Part shown: piece by piece, positions 15,327 to 24,066 of the stretch
Layout of the letters: each line of letters opens with the position of its first letter
Numbering within the stretch: position 1 is the first letter of the stretch
Assembly (NCBI GenBank): GCA_020638975.1
Contig: JACKHN010000002.1
Span: forward strand, 496,001 to 560,000
Direction: 5' to 3'
From: Planctomycetaceae bacterium
Lineage (GTDB): Bacteria > Planctomycetota > Planctomycetia > Pirellulales > Pirellulaceae
DNA: 64,000 nt
The notes under the pieces: model-generated
The model's database searches: none
Told to the model about the DNA's origin: nothing
What the model saw: the letters and a program-made list of their open reading frames with translations, nothing else
Position numbers and translations under genes: made by a program

Positions 15327-17174
15327 TTATCGGTTCCGCCAAAACGACGGCATAAACAACACGAGAATCGCGAAGATCTCGATTCGACCGATCATCATCA
15401 GCCAGACAAATAAGAACTTTGACAACGGGCTGAAGTGGCCATAATTCTGCGTCGCACCAACGGTTCCCAGGCCGGGGCCGATGTTATTGAGCGTCGACGC
15501 GACGCCGCTGGCGCTGTCAATCAGTTTATGTTCGATGTTGGTGCCCCAAGTCGCGTCGGGCTCGACCGCCACGACAAAGATCCAACTGAAGACAAAGATG
15601 ACCAAGATCAAGCCAAAGTAGACCAGGATGTTCTTGCGTAGATCGGGATCGTCCACGGACTTTCCGCCGAGGCGGAGCGGTCGCACGACGGTCGGGTGAA
15701 ACGCTTGTTCAATCTCCAGCCGCATGATCTTCAGGAACAGGATATGGCGAATCACCTTTAAGCCACCGCCAGTACTGCCGGCACAGCCACCCACGAACAT
15801 CAGCAAGAACAGCACGCCCCGCCCAAAGCTGCTCCATTGATCGAAGTCATGTGTTCCGAATCCGGTCGTCGTGATGATGGCTACGACCTGGAACAAGCCA
15901 TACCGAAATGCAGAGCTGACCCCATCGAAGTCACTGTGCCGCATACCGGTCACTACAATTAGTAATGTCACACCGGCGATTACGGCCAAGTAAGCTCGGA
16001 ATTCGACGTCATCGAACAATCGCCTGAACTGACCAAACGCGACGAAGTACAGCAACGTGAAATTGGTGCCGGCGATGATCATAAAAATCGTGACCGTATA
16101 CTCAATCCACGCGCTATCAAAATGTCCGAGGCTCTTGTTCCATGTACTGAATCCGCCGGTTGCCATCGTACCGAAAGCATGACAAAGCGCGTCGAATACA
16201 CTCAGCCCTTGGAAGCACAAGATGATGGTAAGTACGAGATTCAAGACGCAGTAGATCGCCGCGAACACCCACGCCGTCTGCTGCATCCGAGCTTGCATGC
16301 CATCCTTGCTCGGCCCCGGCATCTCGGCACGCATCATTGCTTTTCCAGCCGAACCCTGGCCGAGAATCGCCACGAACAAGACGATAATTCCGAGACCACC
16401 CAGAAAGTGCGTACTACTTCGCCAAAACAATAGGCAATGCGGAACGAGAACGGGATCTTCGAGATCCGAGATCACCGTCGCTCCGGTCGTGCTGAAGCCG
16501 GACTGCGACTCGAACAGCGCATCTGCGATCCCCATTTTGATCCATCGCAGCCGAAAGCGCTCGCTCCTGCCATCGATCTCCTCTTCTTCACCTGGGAAGA
16601 TGATTGCCTCGCCCCAATCCCGATCACTGCGACGCAATTCCTCAAGCAACTCGCTCGGGTGGACCGCACCGGAAGCCTCAGTCAGCTCATCGAGAGCAAT
16701 CCCCTTTGCGCCCGCGTCGTACAGCGATTGCACGACACTATCTTGCGCCGCTGGCAAAGTCCCCTTCGTATCCCAATGCCTCCACAGATAATTCTCGGAA
16801 TCGTAGACTTGCCAAGTCACGTTGTCGGTCGCGAGTCGAACCGAAGGGCCGCGATAAGTTCCGCGCAGCCAGAAAGGCAACGCACCGAGAACGGTTGCGA
16901 GTATCCAACTGAGCCCCACGACGGCCATTGCTTCTTTGCGGTACAGACGAATCTCAGTGCCACGTCCATAGCGAATCAACAACCAGCCCACGAAGAAGCT
17001 GATTAACATGCTGGCCACGAGTGAGAGAAACCCATGCACCTCGACGAACTCGACGATGTCGCCGCCCACGCGATGCCCCAACGCGGGATGGGCCCAGGGC
17101 AGGCTGAAGACCATCATGCCGCCAATTAACATGGCGACGATACCGAGCAGTTTGCTAACGACGCGAAGATTCAT
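15327..17174 (-). CDS. trkH: TrkH-family potassium uptake channel subunit, with a large insertion
   Basis: 615 residues versus about 480-490 for typical TrkH. Selectivity-filter loops are visible: SGFSTTGATV, FGTMATGGFST, ITTTGFGTHD and TLNNIGPGLG, one per M1-P-M2 repeat. About 120 extra residues (roughly 108-230, acidic, containing FPGEEEEIDG) lie between the second helix and the first pore loop, on the extracytoplasmic side in the family topology. It forms the K+-conducting dimer that is gated by TrkA; trkA is 9 bp upstream on the same strand, so they form an operon. Confidence 0.93.
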   Translation of the reverse strand: MNLRVVSKLLGIVAMLIGGMMVFSLPWAHPALGHRVGGDIVEFVEVHGFLSLVASMLISFFVGWLLIRYGRGTEIRLYRKEAMAVVGLSWILATVLGALPFWLRGTYRGPSVRLATDNVTWQVYDSENYLWRHWDTKGTLPAAQDSVVQSLYDAGAKGIALDELTEASGAVHPSELLEELRRSDRDWGEAIIFPGEEEEIDGRSERFRLRWIKMGIADALFESQSGFSTTGATVISDLEDPVLVPHCLLFWRSSTHFLGGLGIIVLFVAILGQGSAGKAMMRAEMPGPSKDGMQARMQQTAWVFAAIYCVLNLVLTIILCFQGLSVFDALCHAFGTMATGGFSTWNKSLGHFDSAWIEYTVTIFMIIAGTNFTLLYFVAFGQFRRLFDDVEFRAYLAVIAGVTLLIVVTGMRHSDFDGVSSAFRYGLFQVVAIITTTGFGTHDFDQWSSFGRGVLFLLMFVGGCAGSTGGGLKVIRHILFLKIMRLEIEQAFHPTVVRPLRLGGKSVDDPDLRKNILVYFGLILVIFVFSWIFVVAVEPDATWGTNIEHKLIDSASGVASTLNNIGPGLGTVGATQNYGHFSPLSKFLFVWLMMIGRIEIFAILVLFMPSFWRNR

Positions 17175-17183
17175 AAACGCTGC

Positions 17184-18530
17184 CTACCTGCCGTTAACCG
17201 TGAACTGCTTTATCGCGTCATCCACCGAGTCGTCGTCGATTAATGCCACAACGGTTTCACCCGGCGAGAGTCGGTCGTCGGCTCCAGGTACTCGGACGTA
17301 ATCGTTTTGCAAGACAGCCGCGATCAAGCAAGCAGGTGGCAGCGGCACGTTCGCCAACACGTGTTCCGTCGCAACCGCTCCTTCGAGCACTTCGATCTCG
17401 TATACACCAATGCTTCCACCGGTCAGCGACATCCGTGAGACAATAGGCCCGCTGTTTAAGAAACCGAGTACTTGTTTCGCCATCACTTTACGCGGACTGA
17501 CGGCGAGATCGATGCCTAGCTTGCCAACGACTCCGGCGTAGTCAGGTCGACCGACAATCGCCATGACGTGCTTGGCGCCCGTATCGCGAGCTTCGACACA
17601 CGCCATGATGTTGCTTTCGTCGTCACCCGTGCAAGCAACGAAGTAGTCCGCGGTGCCGACTCGTTCTTCTTCCAAGACGCGACGGCGTGTAGCATCAGCT
17701 TGGACGACGGTCGTGCGATGCAAATGATTGGACAGATACTCGCAACGCTCTGTCGATTCATCCATCAGGACAACCGCATAATTTTCGTTTTCCAGTGTGC
17801 GGGCCAAGTGAAATCCAGTCTCGCCACCTCCCGCAATCACAACACCTTGCTTCGTAACTCGTTCTTTCTGAATGGACTCATGAACGGTTTCGACATCTTC
17901 CCGGCGACCAATCAAGGTGATGCGATCACCGATCTCGATCGCATCCATCGCCCCAGCGATCCAAGTCTTCTCGCCACGACAGATGGAACCGACACGCACT
18001 CGCTTGGGAAGCTTCAAGTCCTTGAGTGGCACTCCGACGGAGGCGGTCTTTTCGCGAATCACCACTTCTTGAACTTCTAGTTCGCCTCGAGCGAAGTTCT
18101 CGAGCACAACCGAGCCGGGGTTGCGAATGCCGCGGGCGATCTCCATCGCGGAAAGATGCTCCAAGCTGAGCATACGGTCGATGTTGAAGTGACGGTTGTA
18201 GTCGAAGGTGCTTAGATCGCGGAAGACCGGAGCGTAGACACGCGCCAACGCTCGACGGGCACCCATGGCTTTCGCCATGCTTGCGGCAACGATGTTCGCT
18301 TCGTCGTCGCCCGTCACCGCCAAGCATACATCCGCCCCAAGTACATCGGCTTGAAACAAGACGCTCGATTGTGAGGCCGATCCGGTAATGGCACGCACAT
18401 CGAGTTCGTTATTGATCTGACGAGTACGGGCTGCGCTACGATCGACCACTGTCACACTGTGCCCGTGATGACATAACAAGTCGGCGATCGATGTTCCCAC
18501 GGTCCCGCCGCCCAGAATGACGATTCTCAT
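17184..18530 (-). CDS. trkA: Trk system potassium uptake protein TrkA
   Basis: 448 residues, the usual length, with two tandem RCK units. The Rossmann glycine motifs are ILGGGTVGTS at the N-terminus and IAGGGETGFH near residue 232; each RCK_N is followed by an RCK_C domain. It is a cytosolic ring that binds NAD(H)/ATP and gates TrkH. The order is ferredoxin-like gene, trkA, trkH; the trkA ATG overlaps the ferredoxin gene stop (ATGA). The coupling to a thioredoxin-like [2Fe-2S] gene is unusual and may mean redox control or only operon convenience. Confidence 0.95.
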   Translation of the reverse strand: MRIVILGGGTVGTSIADLLCHHGHSVTVVDRSAARTRQINNELDVRAITGSASQSSVLFQADVLGADVCLAVTGDDEANIVAASMAKAMGARRALARVYAPVFRDLSTFDYNRHFNIDRMLSLEHLSAMEIARGIRNPGSVVLENFARGELEVQEVVIREKTASVGVPLKDLKLPKRVRVGSICRGEKTWIAGAMDAIEIGDRITLIGRREDVETVHESIQKERVTKQGVVIAGGGETGFHLARTLENENYAVVLMDESTERCEYLSNHLHRTTVVQADATRRRVLEEERVGTADYFVACTGDDESNIMACVEARDTGAKHVMAIVGRPDYAGVVGKLGIDLAVSPRKVMAKQVLGFLNSGPIVSRMSLTGGSIGVYEIEVLEGAVATEHVLANVPLPPACLIAAVLQNDYVRVPGADDRLSPGETVVALIDDDSVDDAIKQFTVNGR

Positions 18531-18916
18531 TTCGTTTCGGTCTCGGTCGACGAGTCATTACAACTCGCGGTCCGGATCGTTCCTCCTTTGGTGTTTAGCA
18601 GCTCGTCGGCGATCAACAGGTCGTCCAGGACCTTTCCGCCGACGATTGTTTCGTCGATGATTCGCGTGACATCTTCAAGCTGGACGTTTCCGTACCAAAT
18701 GCCTTGCGGATAGATCACCACCGTTGGCCCTAGCTCGCATTGATCGAGGCATCCGGCACTGTTCGCACGCACCAACGGGTTGAGCCCACGGCGCTTGACT
18801 TCGGCCTTGAATGCGTTGCGCAGCTGTTCCGAACCATCGGGATTACAGCAGCCTCGAGCATGTTCGGGGCTTCGTTGATTGCAGCAAACAAAGATATGGT
18901 GCGTGAATGCGGACAT
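18527..18916 (-). CDS. Thioredoxin-like [2Fe-2S] ferredoxin
   Basis: 129 residues. The fold and cysteine layout match Cys-rich thioredoxin-like ferredoxins: C11/C12 (FVCCNQRS), C23/C24, then C56-x3-C60 (SAGCLDQCELGP) followed by VVIYPQGIWYG, which is strongly conserved in the family. The C-terminal 25 residues (Ser/Thr/Glu) are an extra tail. It is cytosolic electron transfer by family knowledge. It overlaps trkA by 4 bp at its 3' end, making it the first gene of the ferredoxin-trkA-trkH set. Confidence 0.88.
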   Translation of the reverse strand: MSAFTHHIFVCCNQRSPEHARGCCNPDGSEQLRNAFKAEVKRRGLNPLVRANSAGCLDQCELGPTVVIYPQGIWYGNVQLEDVTRIIDETIVGGKVLDDLLIADELLNTKGGTIRTASCNDSSTETETK

Positions 18917-19003
18917 CGCTTTTTATGGATCAGAGAACAGCCGAGTTCAACTTTGCCTGCGAAGCACGGAGTTGATGAAGCCAACTGCGGAGATAAGATC
19001 GAC

Positions 19004-19210
19004 CTAGACGGCCCAGGAAATCAACATCAACACGACAAAAATGATCGCCATAAAGCCGCCAATCCACACCGCTGCGCGGAACGCATTGTTCAGGATCGGT
19101 CCCATCAGCTCGTGACGCGTCGCGCCGTAAACCAAACTCACGGAGACGACCAGCGGCAAGGCATACCACAAACGATTTGTATCGGCGACGGAAGCTAAGA
19201 GTTCGATCAT
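19004..19210 (-). CDS. Small two-helix membrane protein
   Basis: 68 residues, almost entirely two transmembrane segments: WYALPLVVSVSLVYGATRHE and the C-terminal WIGGFMAIIFVVLMLISWAV. The polar turn HELMGPILNNAFRA joins them. Similar short proteins occur near DUF6677-type genes in planctomycetes, but I have no family name. It lies 93 bp downstream of the DUF6677-type gene on the same strand, with a palindromic repeat between them. No function is assigned. Confidence 0.65.
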   Translation of the reverse strand: MIELLASVADTNRLWYALPLVVSVSLVYGATRHELMGPILNNAFRAAVWIGGFMAIIFVVLMLISWAV

Positions 19211-19221
19211 ATTGTCTCTTC

Positions 19222-19291
19222 GTACGATGGCCCTCCGAGGCCGTCGATCTAGGAATCACAAAAACTCGACGGCCTCGGAGGGCCGTCGTAC
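19222..19291. repeat. GTACGACGG double-hairpin palindrome (free-standing copy 2)
   Basis: Ends GTACGATGGCCCTCCGAGG and its inverse (ending GGAGGGCCGTCGTAC) pair over nearly all of the arms, with a loop of about 25 nt. It lies between two minus-strand genes and shares its core with the repeat at 9801 and with the 135-bp elements. Confidence 0.65.
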
Positions 19292-19302
19292 ACGGACACT
19301 TT

Positions 19303-19860
19303 TTACGTATCGTCCTGATCATCCGGTGGCGGCTTGTCCGATTGTTCCTCCGACGCGATCACCATCGGTCCTGCATACGCGTCGTAAATCGCGAGCACAT
19401 TTAACAGGCCAGCGATCATGGTATAGAGCGTGCCAAGTTCAAAGAACGCGTGATACTTCAGATGCCACTGAGACAATTCGTCGTGGGGTGATTCATAGTT
19501 AACGACATTCTGAGGTGGAGCCATCCAGCCATCGAACAAAGGCTCCTTGCCCTTCTTTACTCGCTGGCTCTGAACGATCGCAGGCAAGGCCGGAGTGCCG
19601 ACTCCCAGCTGACACAAATACTGCCAGCGATGGTCGTCTTTCTTCCAAGAAGCATAGACAACATGTCCCTCGCCCAGACTTAAGCCAAAGAACCAAGTCG
19701 ACAAGATGCAGACCATAAAGAGAACGCCCTTGGCATAGCGGCGTTGATAGATGTGGCCGGCGCCAGGACAAACCCACCCCCACACCGCGGCGACCACGGG
19801 GTTACGCAGGTCAACCTCGATCATGTCGTCACTTGTTGGCGTACCGTCTTCGGTCGGCAT
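19303..19860 (-). CDS. DUF6677-like membrane protein
   Basis: 185 residues. The N-terminal region has a TM2-like signature (LRNPVVAAVWGWVCPGAGH followed by IYQRRYAKGVLFMV) with two hydrophobic helices at about 22-37 and 45-61. A soluble loop of about 60 residues comes next, then a pair of hydrophobic stretches (FFELGTLYTMIAGLLNVLAI) and an acidic tail. It matches my recollection of the planctomycete DUF6677 family; the function is unknown. No signal peptide. It lies upstream of a small two-helix membrane protein gene. Confidence 0.7.
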   Translation of the reverse strand: MPTEDGTPTSDDMIEVDLRNPVVAAVWGWVCPGAGHIYQRRYAKGVLFMVCILSTWFFGLSLGEGHVVYASWKKDDHRWQYLCQLGVGTPALPAIVQSQRVKKGKEPLFDGWMAPPQNVVNYESPHDELSQWHLKYHAFFELGTLYTMIAGLLNVLAIYDAYAGPMVIASEEQSDKPPPDDQDDT

Positions 19861-20042
19861 CGCCGATCCTCCAAGGCTGGTGGAAATTCAAACCGCCCAT
19901 TCTAGTCAAGTTGCAACCTCAAGCTAGGTCACCTTTCTCTAGCCCCAAGCTGGGCATCAGGGCTGTATTCGCTTAGATTCCAGGTATATTGCGGCCAGGA
20001 CTTCGCTCCTGCTTTGAAACTCAACATTCCTCGGGCAATCCC

Positions 20043-20762
20043 ATGAGCCGCCGATTCTTCGTAGATTCACCGATCACCGGCGAAACCGCCACGCTCATCG
20101 GGCAAGAGGCGCAACATTTAAGCAAGGTCATGCGCGCTCAGATTGGCGACGAGTTACTGCTCTTCGATGGAGGTGGCGCCGAGTTCACTGCGATTGTACA
20201 GAAACTCGGTCGCTCGGAAGTGGAGTTGTCCATCGTCGAGCGGCACGACGTCGATCGCGAACTCTCGTTCCGGCTGGTCATTGGAGTCGCCTTGCCCAAG
20301 GGAGATCGTCAACGCTGGCTCGTCGAGAAGCTCGTCGAACTTGGGGTCACCGAGCTAGTGCCCCTGGTGACTGCGCGCAGTGTTGCTCAACCAAGCGGCA
20401 ACGCGTTGGATCGACTTCGGCGAGCGGTTGTTGAAGCGTCAAAGCAGTGCGGTCGCAATCGGCTGATGTCGATCGGCGAAGCAAAGTCTTTGGACGCCCT
20501 ACTCTCAGAGACATCGAAGGATGCCACGCGTCTCATCGCGCATCCTCCTTGCCTTGGCGAGAATGCATCTCCGTGGCCAACCCATGCCCACAACGTCATC
20601 GTAGCGATCGGACCGGAGGGTGGATTTACCGACGAAGAGATGGCCCTCTCCGTCGAACGAGGGTGGGGTAAGACTTCACTTGGATCACGCATTCTCCGCA
20701 CGGAAACGGCGGCCGTTGCGATCGCGTCGTTGATCGCGATGCAACGCGATGCGAACAGCTGA
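20043..20762 (+). CDS. rsmE: 16S rRNA (uracil-1498-N3)-methyltransferase RsmE
   Basis: 239 residues starting MSRRFFVDSPITGE; upstream in-frame codons exist, but this is where the PUA-like N-terminal domain begins. The SPOUT knot is in the C-terminal half, with GPEGGFTDEE and LGSRILRTETAA, the family's SAM-binding trefoil-knot motifs. Earlier, ALPKGDRQRWLVEKLVELGV is diagnostic of RsmE. It methylates N3 of U1498 in 16S rRNA. A 135-bp mobile element is inserted 10 bp past the stop codon. Confidence 0.95.
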   Translation: MSRRFFVDSPITGETATLIGQEAQHLSKVMRAQIGDELLLFDGGGAEFTAIVQKLGRSEVELSIVERHDVDRELSFRLVIGVALPKGDRQRWLVEKLVELGVTELVPLVTARSVAQPSGNALDRLRRAVVEASKQCGRNRLMSIGEAKSLDALLSETSKDATRLIAHPPCLGENASPWPTHAHNVIVAIGPEGGFTDEEMALSVERGWGKTSLGSRILRTETAAVAIASLIAMQRDANS

Positions 20763-20772
20763 ACTCTTGCGG

Positions 20773-20907
20773 CAGGACTTTTCAGTTTTTTCAAACTGAG
20801 CGATTTGTACGACGAGCGTCTGAGACCGTCGATGAATCTAAGTCGTTGGTCGACGGGCTCGGAGACCCGTCGTACATCTTGTGCAACTTCAACAAATGAA
20901 TGCCCTG
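20773..20907. mobile_element. 135-bp MITE-like element, copy 1, with decayed 10-bp direct repeats
   Basis: Terminal inverted repeats CAGGACTTTTCA (20773-20784) and the inverse of CAGGGCATTCA (20897-20907). The core is a GTACGACG palindrome (20807-20875). Flanks ACTCTTGCGG (20763-20772) and ACTCGTGCCG (20908-20917) match at 8 of 10 bases, consistent with an old target-site duplication. It is the same length and arrangement as the copy at 29194-29328. Confidence 0.75.
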
Positions 20908-21040
20908 ACTCGTGCCGTATTTTGGTTGCAAATCGAAGGCCACAGCATTATCGTTGTGGAAAGTCAATCGCATTGGATGCGTTGCAACGAACTCCCACCT
21001 GCTCTCTCCCGCCATTATGGACATCGTCAGGAGCCACGTC

Positions 21041-22363
21041 ATGCCCAGACAAATCAGTCGTCGCCGCTTTGTCAAAACGACCGCTCTCGCGACTGCTGCG
21101 AGCTACTTCGTTAACCCGACTCAGGCACAGCCATCCGACTCGCCAAACGAACGACTGAACATCGCGTGCGTAGGTGCCACTGGTCGGGCGGGAGCCGACA
21201 TCGCGGGCGTCTCGTCACAGAATATCATCGCCATCGCCGATGTTGATTCAGACCTACTGGAAAAGGGCAGCGTCAAGTACACGCAGGCGAACAAGTATCG
21301 CGACTTCCGCGTGATGCTTGAGAAAGAGGGTGACAAGATCGATGCCGTTGTGGTTGGCGCGACCGATCATACGCACGCGCCAGCCGCCGCGATGGCGATG
21401 CGAATGAAGAAGCATTGCTACTGCGAGAAGCCGCTGACACACACGGCGTACGAAGCGAGAACGCTTGCGAATCTGGCCAAAGAAAATAATCTCGTCACAC
21501 AGATGGGGACACAGATTCATTCGATGGACAATTACCGACGCGTTGTCGAACTCATCGAAACAGGAGCCATCGGAGCAATCCAAGAAGTTCATGTCTGGGC
21601 CGGTGCGGTCTATACGGGCGGCAAATTCACGACGAACACCCCCGCGCCAAAAAACTTAGATTGGGATCTGTGGCTGGGTCCAGCGGTCGAAAGGCCGTAC
21701 AGCGAAGGCGTGCATCCGTTTAACTGGCGGCGTTTCTGGGATTACGGAGCGGGGGCGTTAGGTGACTTCGGCTGTCACTACATGGACCTCGCACATTGGG
21801 CGCTGAAACTCCGCAATCCAACTACGGTGTCTGCGCACGGCCCAGATGTTGATCCGGTGAGTACGCCCGCCTGGTGCATCGTGGATTACGAGTACCCAGC
21901 CCGCGACGACTTGCCGCCGGTGAAATTGACTTGGTACGACAGTGGCAAGAAGCCGGAGCGATTGAAAGCGATCATCAAACGTCAGCCGCTCGATCAGAAC
22001 GACAAACCCATGAACATCGGCAGCGGCCAACTCTTTGTCGGCGAGAACGGGATGATTCTCTCCGGCTACACGCAACGATCGCTCATTCCCGCTGAGGATT
22101 TTTCCGATTTCAAGGCTCCCGAGCCTTACATTCCGACGTCGATCGGACATCACGAGGAGTGGCTGAACGCAATCAAGAGCGGTGGCCCCACGACGTGCAA
22201 CTTCGACTACTCCGGAGCGTTGACGGAATCAGTTCTGCTCGGGACCGTCGCATATCGCTCAGGTGAAACAATCAAGTGGGATTCCGCGAACCTTAAAGTC
22301 ACGAATTCCGACAAGGCTCAGCAATTCGTTCACAAAGAGTATCGCAAGGGTTGGGTACTCTAA
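21041..22363 (+). CDS. Tat-exported Gfo/Idh/MocA-family oxidoreductase
   Basis: 440 residues. The start at 21041 is chosen because AGGAG lies 7 nt upstream (21029-21033) and because it begins a Tat signal (SRRRFVKTTALATAASYF). The Rossmann domain starts with IACVGATGRAGADIA; CEKPLTH is the family's EKP motif; the C-terminal alpha/beta domain has WRRFWDYGAGALGDFGCHYM. It is expected to be an NAD(P)-dependent sugar or inositol-type oxidoreductase acting outside the cytoplasm. It is followed 45 bp later by a paralogue, so they are probably one operon. The substrate is unknown. Confidence 0.9.
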   Translation: MPRQISRRRFVKTTALATAASYFVNPTQAQPSDSPNERLNIACVGATGRAGADIAGVSSQNIIAIADVDSDLLEKGSVKYTQANKYRDFRVMLEKEGDKIDAVVVGATDHTHAPAAAMAMRMKKHCYCEKPLTHTAYEARTLANLAKENNLVTQMGTQIHSMDNYRRVVELIETGAIGAIQEVHVWAGAVYTGGKFTTNTPAPKNLDWDLWLGPAVERPYSEGVHPFNWRRFWDYGAGALGDFGCHYMDLAHWALKLRNPTTVSAHGPDVDPVSTPAWCIVDYEYPARDDLPPVKLTWYDSGKKPERLKAIIKRQPLDQNDKPMNIGSGQLFVGENGMILSGYTQRSLIPAEDFSDFKAPEPYIPTSIGHHEEWLNAIKSGGPTTCNFDYSGALTESVLLGTVAYRSGETIKWDSANLKVTNSDKAQQFVHKEYRKGWVL

Positions 22364-22408
22364 GCTTTCCAGCGACTTCATCATCAGATCACTTATCGGA
22401 GATATCTC

Positions 22409-23698
22409 ATGTCAGATTCCATCAGCCGTCGTCACTTTATCGGTAACACTGCTGCCGGAACCGCAGCCGTAGGCCTGGGCTTGTCCGGCCTCAAGGCACT
22501 GGCCGATTCATCACCTAACAATAAAGTCGTCGTTGGCGTGATGGGCTTGAGCCGCGGAGCAGCGCTCGCCGCCGGCTTTGCCAAGCTGCCCAATGTCGAA
22601 GTGAAATACTTGTGCGACGTCGACAGTGATCGAATCCCTGCGTTGTCCAAACGAATTGAAGAGACCTCGGGAAAGGCTCCCGAAGGTATCTCGGACTTTC
22701 GACGTATTCTCGACGACAAGAGCGTCGACGCGTTGGTCTGCGCAGCCCCGAATCATTGGCATGCGCCAGCTACGATTCTGGGCTGTGCCGCCGGGAAGAA
22801 CGTGTACGTCGAAAAGCCCTGCAGTCACAATCCTCGCGAAGGCGAGCTAATGGTCGCGGCGGCTCGCAAACACAATCGCGCGGTACAAATGGGGTCGCAG
22901 CGCCGTAGCGGCGTAGGATTGCAAGAGGCGATTCAGAAACTGCATGAAGGTGCGATCGGGCGAGTCTATCTCGCCCGCAGTTGGTACACGAACGCTCGCG
23001 GATCGATCGGCACCGGCAAAGTCGTCGACGTGCCCCAGCACATTAATTACGATCTCTGGCAAGGACCTGCTCCACGGCGACCCTATCTCGACAACGTGGT
23101 TCACTACAATTGGCATTGGCGATGGCATTGGGGCAACGGTGAACTTGGCAACAACGGCGTCCACACACTTGACGTGTGTCGCTGGGGCTTGAATGTCGAC
23201 TTCCCGACGCGAGTGACTTCAAGCGGCGGGCGTTATCATTGGCAAGACGATCAGGAAACTCCTGACACGCATACCGTGTGCTTTGAATTCGGCGACAAGG
23301 GCCAGATAACGTGGGAAGGCCTGAGCTGTAACAAGCATCGTGCGGGCTTTGTCACGTTCATTGGCGATAACGGCACGATGGAGATCGACAGCAACGGCTC
23401 CTACATTCAATACGACAAAGGCGATAAGGTTGTCGGAGAAGGCAAGGGCCCGAATCGTGGCGATGACGAGCACCTGGCCAATTTCGTCGCGGCCATTCGC
23501 AACGACAAGCCGCTTGAACTGAATGCCGAGATCGAGAAGGGATATCGGAGCACGTTGCTCTGCCACTTGGGCAACATCGCCCAACGAACAGGCGCGACTT
23601 TGAACTGCAACCCGACCAACGGTCACATTCTCGATAACGAAGCTGCGATGGAACTCTGGGGGCGCGAGTACGAGCCCGGTTGGGAACCGAAGATCTAA
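22409..23698 (+). CDS. Tat-exported Gfo/Idh/MocA-family oxidoreductase (second paralogue)
   Basis: 429 residues with a Tat signal (S6-R-R-H-F-I-G followed by NTAAGTAAVGLGLSGL). GGAGAT sits just before the ATG. The Rossmann domain has VVVGVMGLSRGAALAAGF, EKPCSHN is the EKP motif, and WHWGNGELGNNGVHTLDVCRW marks the C-terminal domain. It is clearly related in plan to the upstream gene but not a recent duplicate. Pairs of exported Gfo/Idh/MocA proteins are a planctomycete hallmark. No cofactor-assembly genes are nearby. Confidence 0.9.
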   Translation: MSDSISRRHFIGNTAAGTAAVGLGLSGLKALADSSPNNKVVVGVMGLSRGAALAAGFAKLPNVEVKYLCDVDSDRIPALSKRIEETSGKAPEGISDFRRILDDKSVDALVCAAPNHWHAPATILGCAAGKNVYVEKPCSHNPREGELMVAAARKHNRAVQMGSQRRSGVGLQEAIQKLHEGAIGRVYLARSWYTNARGSIGTGKVVDVPQHINYDLWQGPAPRRPYLDNVVHYNWHWRWHWGNGELGNNGVHTLDVCRWGLNVDFPTRVTSSGGRYHWQDDQETPDTHTVCFEFGDKGQITWEGLSCNKHRAGFVTFIGDNGTMEIDSNGSYIQYDKGDKVVGEGKGPNRGDDEHLANFVAAIRNDKPLELNAEIEKGYRSTLLCHLGNIAQRTGATLNCNPTNGHILDNEAAMELWGREYEPGWEPKI

Positions 23699-23860
23699 TA
23701 CGCGTCCATGAAACCGATCGAAGCGACGGTTGCCCTTTGCAGAGCTTGATATTGCGCTGATAGCGAGATCGAGAGAGATCGCGACCTACTTCGCTGCGAG
23801 GGCGAACCATCGAGATAAGGTGGCGTTCACCGAGAACGGTCGAGATCTAAGCACCGGTTC

Positions 23861-23960
23861 AACAACGACTTCTTCTTTTGCGTAGGGTCCACCGTGCGGA
23901 CCTCAGGGATTCTTGGTCCGCACAGCGGACCCTACACTTGAAACGCCGAAGTCATTTCTG
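23861..23960. repeat. GTAGGGTCC palindromic element (copy 1) in the 23699-24066 gap
   Basis: The core palindrome spans 23882-23935 (GTAGGGTCCACCGTGCGGAC and its inverse, 12-nt loop). Weak outer inverted ends (AACAACGACTTC and GAAGTCATTTCTG) suggest a 100-bp element; ACCGGTTC (23853-23860) and ACCGATTC (23961-23968) flank it, matching at 7 of 8. The 368-bp gap between the convergent oxidoreductase and DUF1501 genes shows nothing else that I can support. Confidence 0.55.
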
Positions 23961-24066
23961 ACCGATTCCTAAATGCCCACGGAACGACGGACACTCGCAC
24001 TTGCCGCTCGCGTCTGAAGCTGCGGCTTCTCACCAAGTCTCGATTGCCAGATCAGGAATTCCGCCG

